From the NCBI RefSeq assembly GCF_011761985.1, contig NZ_JAASQT010000008.1:1-64000 (forward strand): a stretch of DNA of 64,000 bases, given 5' to 3'. The notes beneath the pieces are model-generated. The model did no database searches. It saw only the letters and a program-made list of their open reading frames with translations, and was not told the origin of the DNA. The translations under genes were made by a program, and so were the position numbers. This DNA comes from Brevundimonas terrae. GTDB taxonomy: Bacteria > Pseudomonadota > Alphaproteobacteria > Caulobacterales > Caulobacteraceae. Of the stretch, positions 1 to 8,254 are shown piece after piece. Position 1 is the stretch's first letter, and each line of letters begins with the position of its first letter.

Positions 1-254
1 TGACCCGGGCAGTCCACGTGTGCGTAGTGACGGTTAGCCGTCTCGTACTCAACGTGCGAGGTGTTGATCGTGATGCCGCGGGCTTTTTCTTCCGGTGCAG
101 CGTCGATGTCGGCATAGGCCTTGGCGGTGGCGCCACCGGCCTTGGCCAGCGTGATGGTGATCGCAGCCGTCAGCGTGGTCTTGCCATGGTCAACGTGACC
201 GATGGTGCCGATGTTGCAGTGCGGCTTAGTGCGTTCGAACTTTTCCTTGGCCAT
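1..254 (-). CDS. tuf: Elongation factor Tu, N-terminal part (gene runs off the left edge)
   Basis: GTP-dependent carrier of aminoacyl-tRNA to the ribosome. Only the first 84 or so residues are in the window. They read [20 protein letters not shown] followed by the P-loop VDHGKT, then the switch I region (EKARGITI) and the start of the DCPG motif, all diagnostic of EF-Tu. The ATG at 254 follows a GGAG motif. tRNA-Gly and tRNA-Tyr lie just upstream on the same strand, a common alphaproteobacterial tRNA-tuf arrangement in which the tRNAs and tuf may share a transcript. The stop codon lies outside the window. Confidence 0.97.
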   Translation of the reverse strand, partial: MAKEKFERTKPHCNIGTIGHVDHGKTTLTAAITITLAKAGGATAKAYADIDAAPEEKARGITINTSHVEYETANRHYAHVDCPG

Positions 255-314
255 GGCCAAACTCCTGTGGCCCGGGTCCAATGCGGAGGGGCGCTCTGCT
301 CAGTTCATAAAACC

Positions 315-388
315 TGGAGCGGGTAGCGGGAATCGAACCCGCGTATTCAGCTTGGAAGGCTGCTGCACTACCATTGTGCTATACCCGC
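315..388 (-). tRNA. tRNA-Gly (anticodon TCC)
   Basis: A complete cloverleaf with encoded CCA. The acceptor stem GCGGGTA pairs with TACCCGC, the anticodon loop carries TCC, and the T arm contains GGTTCGATTCC. Length is 74 including CCA. It lies between tRNA-Tyr and tuf on the same strand. Confidence 0.96.
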
Positions 389-483
389 GCGAAGAATGCG
401 TTGCCCCAACCTTGGTGGCTGGCGTTTCCGCACCCGATTTCCGTTGAAGCTTCCGGTCCTGTGGCTCGGCCATTGTTAGCGCG

Positions 484-567
484 TGGTGGGGGAAGAAGGA
501 CTCGAACCTTCGAAGCTTTCGCAGGGGATTTACAGTCCCCCCCCTTTGCCACTCGGGACATTCCCCC
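484..567 (-). tRNA. tRNA-Tyr (anticodon GTA)
   Basis: The acceptor stem GGGGGAA pairs with TTCCCCC and the CCA is encoded. The anticodon stem-loop GGGGA-CTGTAAA-TCCCC shows GTA. A long variable arm, as expected for a class II bacterial tRNA-Tyr, precedes the T arm GAAGGTTCGAGTCCTTC. Length is about 84. It is upstream of tRNA-Gly and tuf on the minus strand. Confidence 0.95.
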
Positions 568-748
568 AGCGCGCTTAACAATGTGCCGACCAGGATTTGC
601 TGAAAGCCGGTTATTCAACCAGATAACAACAAAAGCCTTCGCTGTCGGGCGACGCCTGTATTAGGAGAGCGCCTTCACCGAAAGCCCATGGCCTCGTCGG
701 AGGCCGTCTTATAGTGTCCCCTTTTTCAGAACGCAACGACCGAAAACC

Positions 749-1591
749 GTGAAAAAACAATCTTTCCAAAGACGCGACGAAAAGGGTGCCTCGCGGGGTA
801 ATTCCTCGCACAATCAAGCACCTAAATTCCAGTCTGAGGGTAGAAAATCGCCCAAACAGGCGATCAACGCAGACAATTTTCTTTGGGGCCGTCACCCGGT
901 TTTAGCCGCTTTGGCCAATCCGGCACGCCGTGGAACGGGTCGACTCATCGTCACAGCCGACCGTGCAGAGGAAATTGAGTCGCAGAATCTGTCCCACGGG
1001 CACAGAATCGAAGTCGTTGATTCCCATGAATTGAATCGAATTCTCCCCCCAGGCGCCGTCCATCAGGGCTTCGTCTTCAAATGTCAGCCTCTCGAAGGCG
1101 TCTCTCTCGAGGATTTGGCCGAACCGGCTGAAGGGATTCTGGTCATGCTGGACCAGTTGACCGATACGCAAAACGTCGGTGCCATCTTCCGCTCGGCCCT
1201 CGCCTTTGGTGCGCGCGGTATAATTGTGCAGGATCGCCACGCCCCTGCCCTTGCCGGTCCATTGGCCAAGGCTTCGGTCGGCGCGACCGAGCGTCTGCCG
1301 CATGCCCGCGTCACCAACCTGTCCCGCGCACTTGAAAAGCTGAACGATATGGGATGGCGTGCCATCGCTATGGACGGTGCTGCCGAACTGACGCTGGAAC
1401 AGGCGCTGGACGAACGTCCTACCGTCATCGTCATGGGCTCCGAAGGCGACGGCGTGCGTCGTCTGGTGACCGAGCACTGCGAGGCCATCGCCAAAATCCC
1501 GATGCCGGGTGGTTTTGAATCGCTGAACGTCTCCAACGCCGCAGCGATTGCCCTTTACGAAGCGTCACGCGCCCAAAAGCGCAAAGCCTAA
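749..1591 (+). CDS. rlmB: 23S rRNA 2'-O-methyltransferase, TrmH/SpoU family (RlmB-like)
   Basis: SAM-dependent methylation of the ribose of a 23S rRNA guanosine (Gm2251 in E. coli). The 280-residue protein has a basic, low-complexity tail of about 40 residues, an L30e-like substrate-binding domain (about 45-115) and a C-terminal SPOUT knot. The three SpoU motifs are visible: NVGAIFRSALAFG, VIVMGSEGDGVR and IPMPGGFESLNVSNAAAIAL. The start used is GTG at 749; no strong ribosome site precedes it, so the basic tail could be shorter. It is divergent from the tRNA-tuf transcript. RlmB is preferred over TrmH because of the N-terminal domain and the motif 3 sequence. Confidence 0.88.
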   Translation: MKKQSFQRRDEKGASRGNSSHNQAPKFQSEGRKSPKQAINADNFLWGRHPVLAALANPARRGTGRLIVTADRAEEIESQNLSHGHRIEVVDSHELNRILPPGAVHQGFVFKCQPLEGVSLEDLAEPAEGILVMLDQLTDTQNVGAIFRSALAFGARGIIVQDRHAPALAGPLAKASVGATERLPHARVTNLSRALEKLNDMGWRAIAMDGAAELTLEQALDERPTVIVMGSEGDGVRRLVTEHCEAIAKIPMPGGFESLNVSNAAAIALYEASRAQKRKA

Positions 1592-1602
1592 TCTCTGGCT
1601 TA

Positions 1603-1655
1603 ATATAAGGGCCGATCTGGCACCCCATCGGGTTCAGCCAGATCGGCCCTTATAT
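1603..1655. repeat. Perfect 19-bp inverted repeat between rlmB and the APH-like gene
   Basis: Arms 1603-1621 and 1637-1655 are exact reverse complements (ATATAAGGGCCGATCTGGC on the left), with a 15-base loop. It starts 11 bases after the rlmB stop. There is no clean T-run after the right arm, only ATTATC, so it is not a textbook terminator, but an RNA hairpin this strong would probably stop or stabilise the rlmB transcript. Confidence 0.75.
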
Positions 1656-1705
1656 ATTATCAAAGTCGTGCCCCAGATTTGGCTGAACCACAGAAGGTCG
1701 CGCCA

Positions 1706-2539
1706 ATGTCCGACACCGCCCTCGCACCATATTTTCGCATGTGGCGCCTCAAGGCCGCTGGCACAGCTATCGCGACACCCACAGCCATCCTGCAACCCGT
1801 AATATGCCCTGACGGTCGGGACGCGATGTTGCGCCTCGCGACCGCCGTCGCCGATGATGAAGACTGCACCACCAGTGGCGCAGATCTATTGCAAGCATGG
1901 AACGGACACGCAGCCGCACAGGTCTATGCGCGCAAAGGCCATGCCTTGCTGATCGAAAGCGCGGTCGGCACAGACAGCCTGATCGACATGGCCCAAAGCG
2001 GCAACGACGCGGCAGCAACACAGATATTATGCGACACCGCTGCTCGCCTGCACGCACACACAATCGCACCGCCTTCTTCGCTCATACCTCTGGAGCAGTG
2101 GTTTCGTTCGCTGATTAGCCCCAACCATACGGGGCTATTGGCCACCTGCGCCCAAGCCGCCAAACGGCTATTCGATCAAAGCGGTCAGCCTGTGCCCCTG
2201 CATGGCGATCTCCATCATGGCAATGTGCTCGACTTCGGATCACGCGGCTGGCTGGCCATTGACCCCAAGGGACTGCTGGGTGATCGGGCCTTTGAATATG
2301 CGGTGATGTTCACCAATCCCGATCTGGCCGCACCCGATCACCCTGTCGCCGTTGGCGCGTTCGAGCGACGCTTTATGCAAATCAGCGAGGCCTCAAATCT
2401 GCCCGCCCGCTCGCTGCGTGACTGGATCATTGCTGGCGCGGGCCTTTCCGCCGCCTGGTTCATGGAAGACGACAGCCCGCTTGGCACCATCCCGCTGGAT
2501 ATCGCCGCCCGCGCCCTGAGGCTCGACCTGCCCGCATAG
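1706..2539 (+). CDS. Aminoglycoside/streptomycin 6-kinase-like phosphotransferase (APH family)
   Basis: Protein-kinase-fold small-molecule kinase resembling the APH(6) (streptomycin 6-phosphotransferase) and hydroxyurea phosphotransferase group. The catalytic loop LHGDLHHGNVL is at about 165-175 (H166, D168), and the metal-binding IDPKG has its Asp at about 186, followed by DRAFEYAVMFTNP. The ATG at 1706 was chosen over an upstream TTG at 1679 because AGAAGG lies eight bases before it; this gives 277 residues. Housekeeping relatives are common in environmental alphaproteobacteria, so the family name does not prove drug resistance; the real substrate is unknown. It sits alone between rlmB and a terC gene. 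Confidence 0.75.
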   Translation: MSDTALAPYFRMWRLKAAGTAIATPTAILQPVICPDGRDAMLRLATAVADDEDCTTSGADLLQAWNGHAAAQVYARKGHALLIESAVGTDSLIDMAQSGNDAAATQILCDTAARLHAHTIAPPSSLIPLEQWFRSLISPNHTGLLATCAQAAKRLFDQSGQPVPLHGDLHHGNVLDFGSRGWLAIDPKGLLGDRAFEYAVMFTNPDLAAPDHPVAVGAFERRFMQISEASNLPARSLRDWIIAGAGLSAAWFMEDDSPLGTIPLDIAARALRLDLPA

Positions 2540-2615
2540 CCAAACCACTTCGTTGAATTAGCCGGTTTTACTGCGGCAACTTGGCGCAGCCGCCGGTCAG
2601 GTTTAGGCTGTCCGT

Positions 2616-3443
2616 ATGGACTTCCTCTCCTCTCCCGAATTTATGAGTCAGTTGATCGCCCTTGGGCAGGTCATGCTGATGGACCTTGTGCTGGCTGGCG
2701 ATAATGCGGTCGCAGTGGGTCTTGCCGCCGCCGCCCTGCCGCAGGAACAACGCCGCCGGGCCATTTTGATTGGCCTCGGCTTTGCGGTCATCCTGCGTAT
2801 CGGCTTTGCCCTGATTACCATTCAGCTTCTGGCCATTATCGGCCTGCTGATGGCGGGGGGCTTCCTGCTTCTGTGGGTGTGCTGGAAGATGTGGCGCGAA
2901 CTGCGCGAACAATCGACCCACGATCAGGCCGAAGCCCAGCACGAACTGGAACTGGCCCAGAGCATCGAACACGGCACCGGCCCCTCGCCAGAAGCCCTCG
3001 GCCTGAAGCGCAAGACCTTTGGTGCCGCCCTTACCCAGATCATCATCGCCGATGTCGCCATGTCGCTGGACAATGTGCTGGCCGTCGCCGGTGCGGCGCA
3101 TGAACATCCGTGGATCATGGTGTTCGGCCTTGTTCTGTCCATCGCCCTGATGGGTGTGGCCGCAACCTATATTGCCAAAATTCTGCATCGTTATAGCTGG
3201 ATCGGCTATATCGGTCTGGTCGTCGTGCTTTATGTGGCCCTGCACATGATCTGGGACGGTGGCCGTCAGGTCGTTGTCCGTACCGGCAATACCGAGACGT
3301 TCAATATGCGTGTGCCGGACTTCATGGACATCAGCCCCGCCGAGGTGGCAAAACACAGCCGACATGCCGCAAATGCCCCGCCGCCGGTAAACCTACCGGC
3401 ACAGGCTGCGGCGACCGATCTTCAAGTGGAGCCTGCCTCGTGA
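2616..3443 (+). CDS. TerC-family integral membrane protein (YjbE/YkoY type)
   Basis: Inner-membrane protein of 275 residues with about seven hydrophobic segments. Two internally repeated acidic motifs, DLVLAGDNAV near the N-terminus and DVAMSLDNVLAV in the middle, are the TerC-family signature and probably line a metal path. Known family members are linked to manganese efflux or metalation of exported proteins; a role in tellurite resistance is not implied. The soluble linker (about residues 95-130) and the tail after residue 215 are poorly conserved. The stop codon overlaps the start of the rhodanese gene by four bases, so the two are translationally coupled. No yybP-ykoY riboswitch was recognised in the 76-base leader. 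Confidence 0.85.
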   Translation: MDFLSSPEFMSQLIALGQVMLMDLVLAGDNAVAVGLAAAALPQEQRRRAILIGLGFAVILRIGFALITIQLLAIIGLLMAGGFLLLWVCWKMWRELREQSTHDQAEAQHELELAQSIEHGTGPSPEALGLKRKTFGAALTQIIIADVAMSLDNVLAVAGAAHEHPWIMVFGLVLSIALMGVAATYIAKILHRYSWIGYIGLVVVLYVALHMIWDGGRQVVVRTGNTETFNMRVPDFMDISPAEVAKHSRHAANAPPPVNLPAQAAATDLQVEPAS

Positions 3444-3769
3444 CTGTTTCTGCAATTACCGTTCAAGACGCCAAGGCCCTGCTGGATGCCGATGAAGCCA
3501 TCATGATCGATGTGCGCGAGCAGGATGAATGGGATGCCGCCCGTATCGGCGGCACCATCTTTGCGCCCCTCAGCCAGATGCCACAGGCATGGGACGCTCT
3601 GGACCTGCCGCAAGGCAAGACCGTGATCGTCCAGTGCAAGTCGGGCGGTCGCAGCGGCCGCGTCTGCGAATTCGTCGGCCCCTCCGCCAAGGACGGCCAA
3701 CCCGTCGTCAATCTGGCCGGCGGCATCCTCGCCTGGGCCGAGGCCGGATACCCGATCATCCAAGGCTGA
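3440..3769 (+). CDS. Single-domain rhodanese-like sulfurtransferase
   Basis: A 109-residue rhodanese domain. The loop CKSGGRSGR (Cys at about 66) is the active-site loop that carries persulfide sulfur; MIDVREQDEWDAARIGG is the N-terminal rhodanese motif. There is no signal peptide, so it is cytoplasmic. It starts with GTG inside the stop region of the terC gene (GTGA overlap), so both come from one transcript. Stand-alone rhodaneses act in sulfur trafficking; the partner here is not evident. Confidence 0.88.
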   Translation: MTVSAITVQDAKALLDADEAIMIDVREQDEWDAARIGGTIFAPLSQMPQAWDALDLPQGKTVIVQCKSGGRSGRVCEFVGPSAKDGQPVVNLAGGILAWAEAGYPIIQG

Positions 3770-3779
3770 TCCCGACAAA

Positions 3780-3820
3780 CAAAAAGCCCTCGCAGAGCAT
3801 CCTCTGCGGGGGCTTTTTTT
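3780..3820. terminator. Bidirectional rho-independent terminator
   Basis: AAAAAGCCCTCGCAGAG pairs with CTCTGCGGGGGCTTTTT (one G-T wobble) and is followed by a T-run; the A-run on the left serves the opposite strand. It separates the rhodanese gene from the convergent oxygenase gene, which ends at 3831. Confidence 0.9.
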
Positions 3821-3830
3821 ATTGTGCGTG

Positions 3831-4544
3831 TCAGATGCCGCGCAACCAGCCGGTAATAGATATCCGCTCGCCGCCCGCTGACAGCGCAACCTGTGTCACC
3901 GAATGGGGAGACGGCACCTTTAACAGGTTCAAGGTGTTGAAACGGGGCGTAAAAGCCTCGGACACATTGCCGTCCTCGCCGTGAAAGGCCAGCAAGCCAC
4001 CCCAGTCGATCCGCCAGATCGGCGTCAGGTTCAGGACATAGGCATAATAGCGATTCTTGCCTTCCGCGGCATCGCTATGCTCGGTCAAGAAATGTCCGCG
4101 ACGAAAACGGGTCAACTGGGCATCAGCCATGGCAATCCGCGCCTCGCCGGTCACGTCACGCATCAGCGCCAAGAAAGTCTCGCCGTTCAGAAAATCACAT
4201 ACCGTCTTCCATACCGGCGGCACGCTTCCGTCCTGAACCGCATCATAAATAGGGTAGTTGTCGTACAGGTACTGGAAGTCCGAAGTCGCAGCTTGCTGGA
4301 TGGCCTGCGCCAGCCCCTGTTTCTGCGGCGGGGTCAGCATGTCCAGCCATTGCTGCGACATATCCATATGGCCCGTCGTGCGTCGGCTGACGACATTATA
4401 GGTTTCGCTGTATGCGACCTGATGGAGTGCGTGCGCCGAAGCTTCGTTCAGAAATCCATCAATCTGGGTGCGACCGGTTAAGGCCAGACGCGAGCGGACA
4501 TCTGCCCGCTTCTGTGCGTCGTGAGGTCCGATTAACAGTTCCAT
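3831..4544 (-). CDS. 2-oxoglutarate/Fe(II)-dependent oxygenase, prolyl-hydroxylase-like
   Basis: Predicted cytosolic oxygenase of 237 residues with the double-stranded beta-helix fold. The iron ligands are visible as H156-x-D158 in HFLTEHSD and H214 in VPSPHSV; R227 is placed to bind 2-oxoglutarate. The end GWLRG is shared with the Ofd1/Tpa1-like and prolyl 4-hydroxylase alpha-like families. A protein substrate is therefore possible, but none can be named from sequence. It lies 51 bases downstream of metG on the same strand and may be co-transcribed with it, which would put it in a translation-related setting. Confidence 0.82.
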   Translation of the reverse strand: MELLIGPHDAQKRADVRSRLALTGRTQIDGFLNEASAHALHQVAYSETYNVVSRRTTGHMDMSQQWLDMLTPPQKQGLAQAIQQAATSDFQYLYDNYPIYDAVQDGSVPPVWKTVCDFLNGETFLALMRDVTGEARIAMADAQLTRFRRGHFLTEHSDAAEGKNRYYAYVLNLTPIWRIDWGGLLAFHGEDGNVSEAFTPRFNTLNLLKVPSPHSVTQVALSAGGERISITGWLRGI

Positions 4545-4595
4545 CCGTCCCTCCCCCGAGGTCGGAGACCGACGCGCGGCCTCCGTTCCTCAATG

Positions 4596-6302
4596 TCAGC
4601 TTTCGGCACCGCCGAAGCGTTCGGACCATTCGGCGACCATGGTGTCGTCGATCTTGTTGAACAGAACGCCTTGCGCCTCGACCTTTTGGCCCAGCGGCAG
4701 GACATTCAGGAAGTCCTCGTCCGCCTTGGGCCATGACAGGTCGGTCGAGCCAACCGATTCAGCGATCTTCGGGGCCGAAGTCGTCAGGATCGGCGCGGCC
4801 AGACGGGCAAACAGGGCCACAAGATTCAGACCCGTGCGAACACCCACAGCCGCCTGATCGCGGTCGGTCTTCAGTGCCGTCCACGGCGCAGCGAACTGTA
4901 GGTATTCGTTGCCCAGTGCCCATGCACCACGCACGGCGGCAGCGGCCTTGCGGAATTCCATAGCCTCGAAATGCTCGGTCGCCTCGGCAATGACTGCGCG
5001 CAGATCGGCTTCCAGCTTGGCCTCGACCTCACCGGCAACGCCGCCTTCAGGCACCACACCGTCGAACTTGGATTCCGTGAACTTGACGATGCGGTTGACG
5101 AAATTGCCCAGAACGTCGGCCAGGTCCTTATTGACCGCGCTCTGGAACTGTTCCCACGTAAAGGCCGCGTCCGAATGTTCCGGACCATAGGCGGTCAGGT
5201 ACCAGCGCCAGAAATCGGCGGGCAGCAGCTCCAGCGCCTGATCCATAAAGACGCCGCGCTTCATCGAGGTCGAGAACTTGCCGCCGTACCAGTTCAGCCA
5301 GTTAAAGGCCTTGAGCTGGTCCACGGTCTTCCACGGTTCGCCCGAGCCGATGATGGTGGCGGGGAAGCTGACCGTGTGGAAGGCGACGTTGTCCTTGCCC
5401 ATGAACTGCACATAGCGGACGTCCTCGGCACCTTCGTCCAGACGCCACCAGTCTTTCCACGTCTTGCCGTTGGCCTCGGCCCATTCCTGCGTCGCACCGA
5501 TATATTCGATGGGTGCGTCGAACCACACATAGAAGACCTTGCCTTCCATGCCCGGACGCGAACCGCCATCGGGACCAATCACCGGCACGCCCCATTTCAG
5601 GTCGCGGGTGATGCCACGGTCGATCAGACCCTCATCCAAGTGCTTGTTGGCGATGGACTTGGCCAGCGGCTGCCAGCCTTGTTTGCCATCGATCCAGCCG
5701 CGAATCTTGTCCTCGATCTTGGTCTGCAACAGGTACAGGTGGCGCGTGTCGCGCACTTCCAGATTGCGGCTGCCCGAAACAGCCGAATAGGGATTGATCA
5801 GGTCCGTCGGGTCCAGCAGGCGTCCACAGCCGTCGCACTGGTCACCACGCGCTTTTTCAAAACCACAATGCGGGCAGGTGCCTTCGACATAACGGTCCGG
5901 CAGGAAGCGGCCATCGTCGATCGAATAGATCATGCGATCCACGCGCTCTTCGATCAGGCCGTTGTCTTCGAGAACCTTTGCGAAATGCTGGGTCAGGGCA
6001 CGGTTCTGCGGGCCGGACGAACGGCCAAACCAGTCAAAGCTGAGGCCGAAGGCATCGGCGATCTGTTTCTGGACCTGATGCTGTTCATCGCAATAGGTCT
6101 GGACGTCCTGACCTGCCGCCGCAGCGGCCAGTTCAGCAGGCGTGCCATGCTCGTCCGTGGCGCAGATGTAGAGCACATCATGGCCTTCGGCGCGCTTGAA
6201 ACGCGCCCACACATCGGCGGGCAACATCGACCCGGCCAGATTCCCAAGGTGCTTGATGCCATTGATGTAGGGCAGCGCCGAGGTGATGAGGATACGGGTC
6301 AT
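4596..6302 (-). CDS. metG: Methionyl-tRNA synthetase
   Basis: Charges tRNA-Met with methionine. Of its 568 residues, the N-terminal Rossmann fold carries the HIGH-box variant HLGN (18-21) in the context [17 protein letters not shown]. The class I KMSKS loop appears as KFSTSMKRG (K342). A zinc knuckle CPHCG...CDGCG starts at C143. The C-terminal anticodon domain is all-helical, and there is no extra EMAP/Trbp111 domain, so the protein is shorter than the E. coli enzyme. The start is ATG at 6302. Its neighbours are the oxygenase downstream and a MATE transporter upstream, with short gaps. Confidence 0.96.
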   Translation of the reverse strand: MTRILITSALPYINGIKHLGNLAGSMLPADVWARFKRAEGHDVLYICATDEHGTPAELAAAAAGQDVQTYCDEQHQVQKQIADAFGLSFDWFGRSSGPQNRALTQHFAKVLEDNGLIEERVDRMIYSIDDGRFLPDRYVEGTCPHCGFEKARGDQCDGCGRLLDPTDLINPYSAVSGSRNLEVRDTRHLYLLQTKIEDKIRGWIDGKQGWQPLAKSIANKHLDEGLIDRGITRDLKWGVPVIGPDGGSRPGMEGKVFYVWFDAPIEYIGATQEWAEANGKTWKDWWRLDEGAEDVRYVQFMGKDNVAFHTVSFPATIIGSGEPWKTVDQLKAFNWLNWYGGKFSTSMKRGVFMDQALELLPADFWRWYLTAYGPEHSDAAFTWEQFQSAVNKDLADVLGNFVNRIVKFTESKFDGVVPEGGVAGEVEAKLEADLRAVIAEATEHFEAMEFRKAAAAVRGAWALGNEYLQFAAPWTALKTDRDQAAVGVRTGLNLVALFARLAAPILTTSAPKIAESVGSTDLSWPKADEDFLNVLPLGQKVEAQGVLFNKIDDTMVAEWSERFGGAES

Positions 6303-6357
6303 AATGTTCCACTAGGTTAGAGTAATGCTGGGGATATAGAGAGGCTTTGCCCCTTCG

Positions 6358-7713
6358 TCACCCTGTGGCTTGATGGGAAGTGAGAGTGGCACGCTTGGCA
6401 ACGCGGTAAAAACGCAAGCCCAGCAGCAGGCCCGAGATCAGGCTGGCCACAATCACCGCCCAGACCAGACCGTTGACGCCCAGCGAAGGGGCCAACAGGA
6501 AGCCCAGCGGGATCATCACCACGCCGTACGAAATAAAGTGCATGACCGTGGGCATGAACACATCGCCCGCCGCACGAATGGCCTGTGCCGCGACCACCTG
6601 AATGGCATCGGCCACAAAGAACAGGGTCGCCAGAGCCAGAGCCGGAGCCGCAATCGCCAGCACCGCCATATCATTCGTGTACGCGCCCGTAATCAGTCCG
6701 GCAGCAGGCCAGATCACCAGCCCGACAATAGTGGCCAGAACCGCCACCACGCCCATACCGATCCAGCCCGCGCGTTTGACGCCTTCATGGTCGCCTGCGC
6801 CATAGGCCTTGCCCACCAGTACCGCCGTCGCCGAGGACAGCCCCATCGGCAGCATGAAGACAATGGCCGAGGTGTTGATGACAATAGCCCAACCCGCCGT
6901 CTGGTTCGCACCCAGCAGACCCGCAGCCACGGTCATGGCCGAAAACGCACCGACCTCGATAAAGTTGGATGCACCGGCCCCCATGCCGACCGTAATCTGT
7001 TCGCGCTCGGCGACGCGATCGCGCGCAGGCTTTTTGAACAGTCCCCACGCCTTAACTTCCGGCATACGCAGAATATAGATGATCAGGAACACGGCCAGCG
7101 CCGTACGCGCACCAAAGGTCGCCCATGCCGATGCCGCCGCTCCATGGATGCCAAGACCCAGCAGGTCCGGCACCAGCAACAGGTTCAGACCGATATTGAT
7201 GATGTTGGCGACCCACATCGCCCACATGCCGGGCTTGGGTTTGCCCAGTCCCTCAAGGAAGAACTGCGCCGCCACCGAAATCAGATAGGCGGGCATGGAC
7301 AGGGCGAAGATGGTCAGCGGCAGTGCCGCGCCCTCGCCCAGTCCGTCTTCAAAGCCCAGACGCGGCAACAGGAACGGCCCGACCAGCGACAGCAGGATCA
7401 TGGCCGCCACACCGATCTGTAGCGAATAGATCAGACCCCGACGCAAGACCGCGCCGACCTCGGCATGGCGACCTTCGCCGCGCATACGGGCGGTCATGAC
7501 CTGCACACCCATCATCAGGCCAACCGCCGTGGTCAGGATCACCGAAGACGGTGCCCATGCCAGCGAGTGATAGGCCAGTTCCTTGGACGAGTGATGCCCC
7601 ACCACGATGGCATCGGTCAGACCCATGGTCATGATGCCGATACGCGCCAGCACCACAGGCCAGGCGAGGACCATCAGGTCTTTCAAAGTTGTGCGGTGGG
7701 CTTGGCTGAACAA
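6358..7713 (-). CDS. MATE-family multidrug/toxin extrusion transporter
   Basis: Twelve predicted membrane segments in 451 residues, in two homologous halves, as in NorM/DinF-type cation-coupled exporters. The N-terminal segment LAWPVVLARIGIMTMGLTDAIVVGHHS matches the MATE start, where a helix-1 proline and the TDAIVVGH stretch are typical. The start is TTG at 7713 with a GGAA motif about seven bases upstream; the next ATG would remove part of the first helix. Substrate cannot be assigned. It lies between metG and the DUF1489 gene, all on the minus strand. Confidence 0.9.
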   Translation of the reverse strand: MFSQAHRTTLKDLMVLAWPVVLARIGIMTMGLTDAIVVGHHSSKELAYHSLAWAPSSVILTTAVGLMMGVQVMTARMRGEGRHAEVGAVLRRGLIYSLQIGVAAMILLSLVGPFLLPRLGFEDGLGEGAALPLTIFALSMPAYLISVAAQFFLEGLGKPKPGMWAMWVANIINIGLNLLLVPDLLGLGIHGAAASAWATFGARTALAVFLIIYILRMPEVKAWGLFKKPARDRVAEREQITVGMGAGASNFIEVGAFSAMTVAAGLLGANQTAGWAIVINTSAIVFMLPMGLSSATAVLVGKAYGAGDHEGVKRAGWIGMGVVAVLATIVGLVIWPAAGLITGAYTNDMAVLAIAAPALALATLFFVADAIQVVAAQAIRAAGDVFMPTVMHFISYGVVMIPLGFLLAPSLGVNGLVWAVIVASLISGLLLGLRFYRVAKRATLTSHQATG

Positions 7714-7811
7714 AGCGGGGTTCCAAAGGAAAAACTAGAATGGTCGCAAAGGCATTTTAGCCAGAGCGTGGATAACAGGTACGAAGGGCAAAACAGCAAA
7801 CGACTGCTTGC

Positions 7812-8210
7812 CTACCACGCACCCAGTTCGCGTAACATCGAGGCCAGTTCCGGCGGGGTTTCGCCGGTATCGATCACATCCAGATCGACGGGCGCATCCT
7901 TAGGCTCCAGATAGCGCCAGCCCTGAAAGGCGCGGCGTATCGTCGGAGAGGTGCGGATCACCTGCGGAGCCAGTGTGATTTCACAGCGGCTGTCACGCCC
8001 CTCGCCCAATGTGGTGATGTCCACAATCGGCTGGCGGGCCATGATCGAACCCTTGACCACCCAGTAGAGCGATCCGCCGTCTTCCATTTCCGGCGCACGC
8101 TTGGGTGTCATGCGCGTGTGAACGACCAGTGGCACGCCCTGTGAGGCGCGCTCTTCCAGCCATTCGACGTCTGGCACGCCTACGGCGAGTTTGATCATGT
8201 GTAGCGGCAT
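7812..8210 (-). CDS. DUF1489 family protein
   Basis: A 132-residue cytoplasmic protein of unknown function. The opening MPLHMIKLAVGVPDVEWLEE and the central YWVVKGSIMARQPIVDI are characteristic of DUF1489, a small family common in Alphaproteobacteria. The end EPKDAPVDL...ELASMLRELGAW also fits. It lies 44 bases downstream of recN on the same strand, so it may be read from the recN transcript. No catalytic motif is visible. The family assignment comes from recalled sequence features, not a search. Confidence 0.8.
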   Translation of the reverse strand: MPLHMIKLAVGVPDVEWLEERASQGVPLVVHTRMTPKRAPEMEDGGSLYWVVKGSIMARQPIVDITTLGEGRDSRCEITLAPQVIRTSPTIRRAFQGWRYLEPKDAPVDLDVIDTGETPPELASMLRELGAW

Positions 8211-8254
8211 AGGTCGGCAGATAATCTTTGACTGAGGCGGGGTAAAGGCCGCCC

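Noticed and set aside
1706-2539. Acquired streptomycin resistance gene
   Set aside because: Composition fits the chromosome, there are no mobile elements, and APH(6)-like kinases are common housekeeping genes of unknown substrate.
2540-2615. yybP-ykoY (manganese) riboswitch before terC
   Set aside because: The leader is only 76 bases and I could not find the conserved loop motifs.
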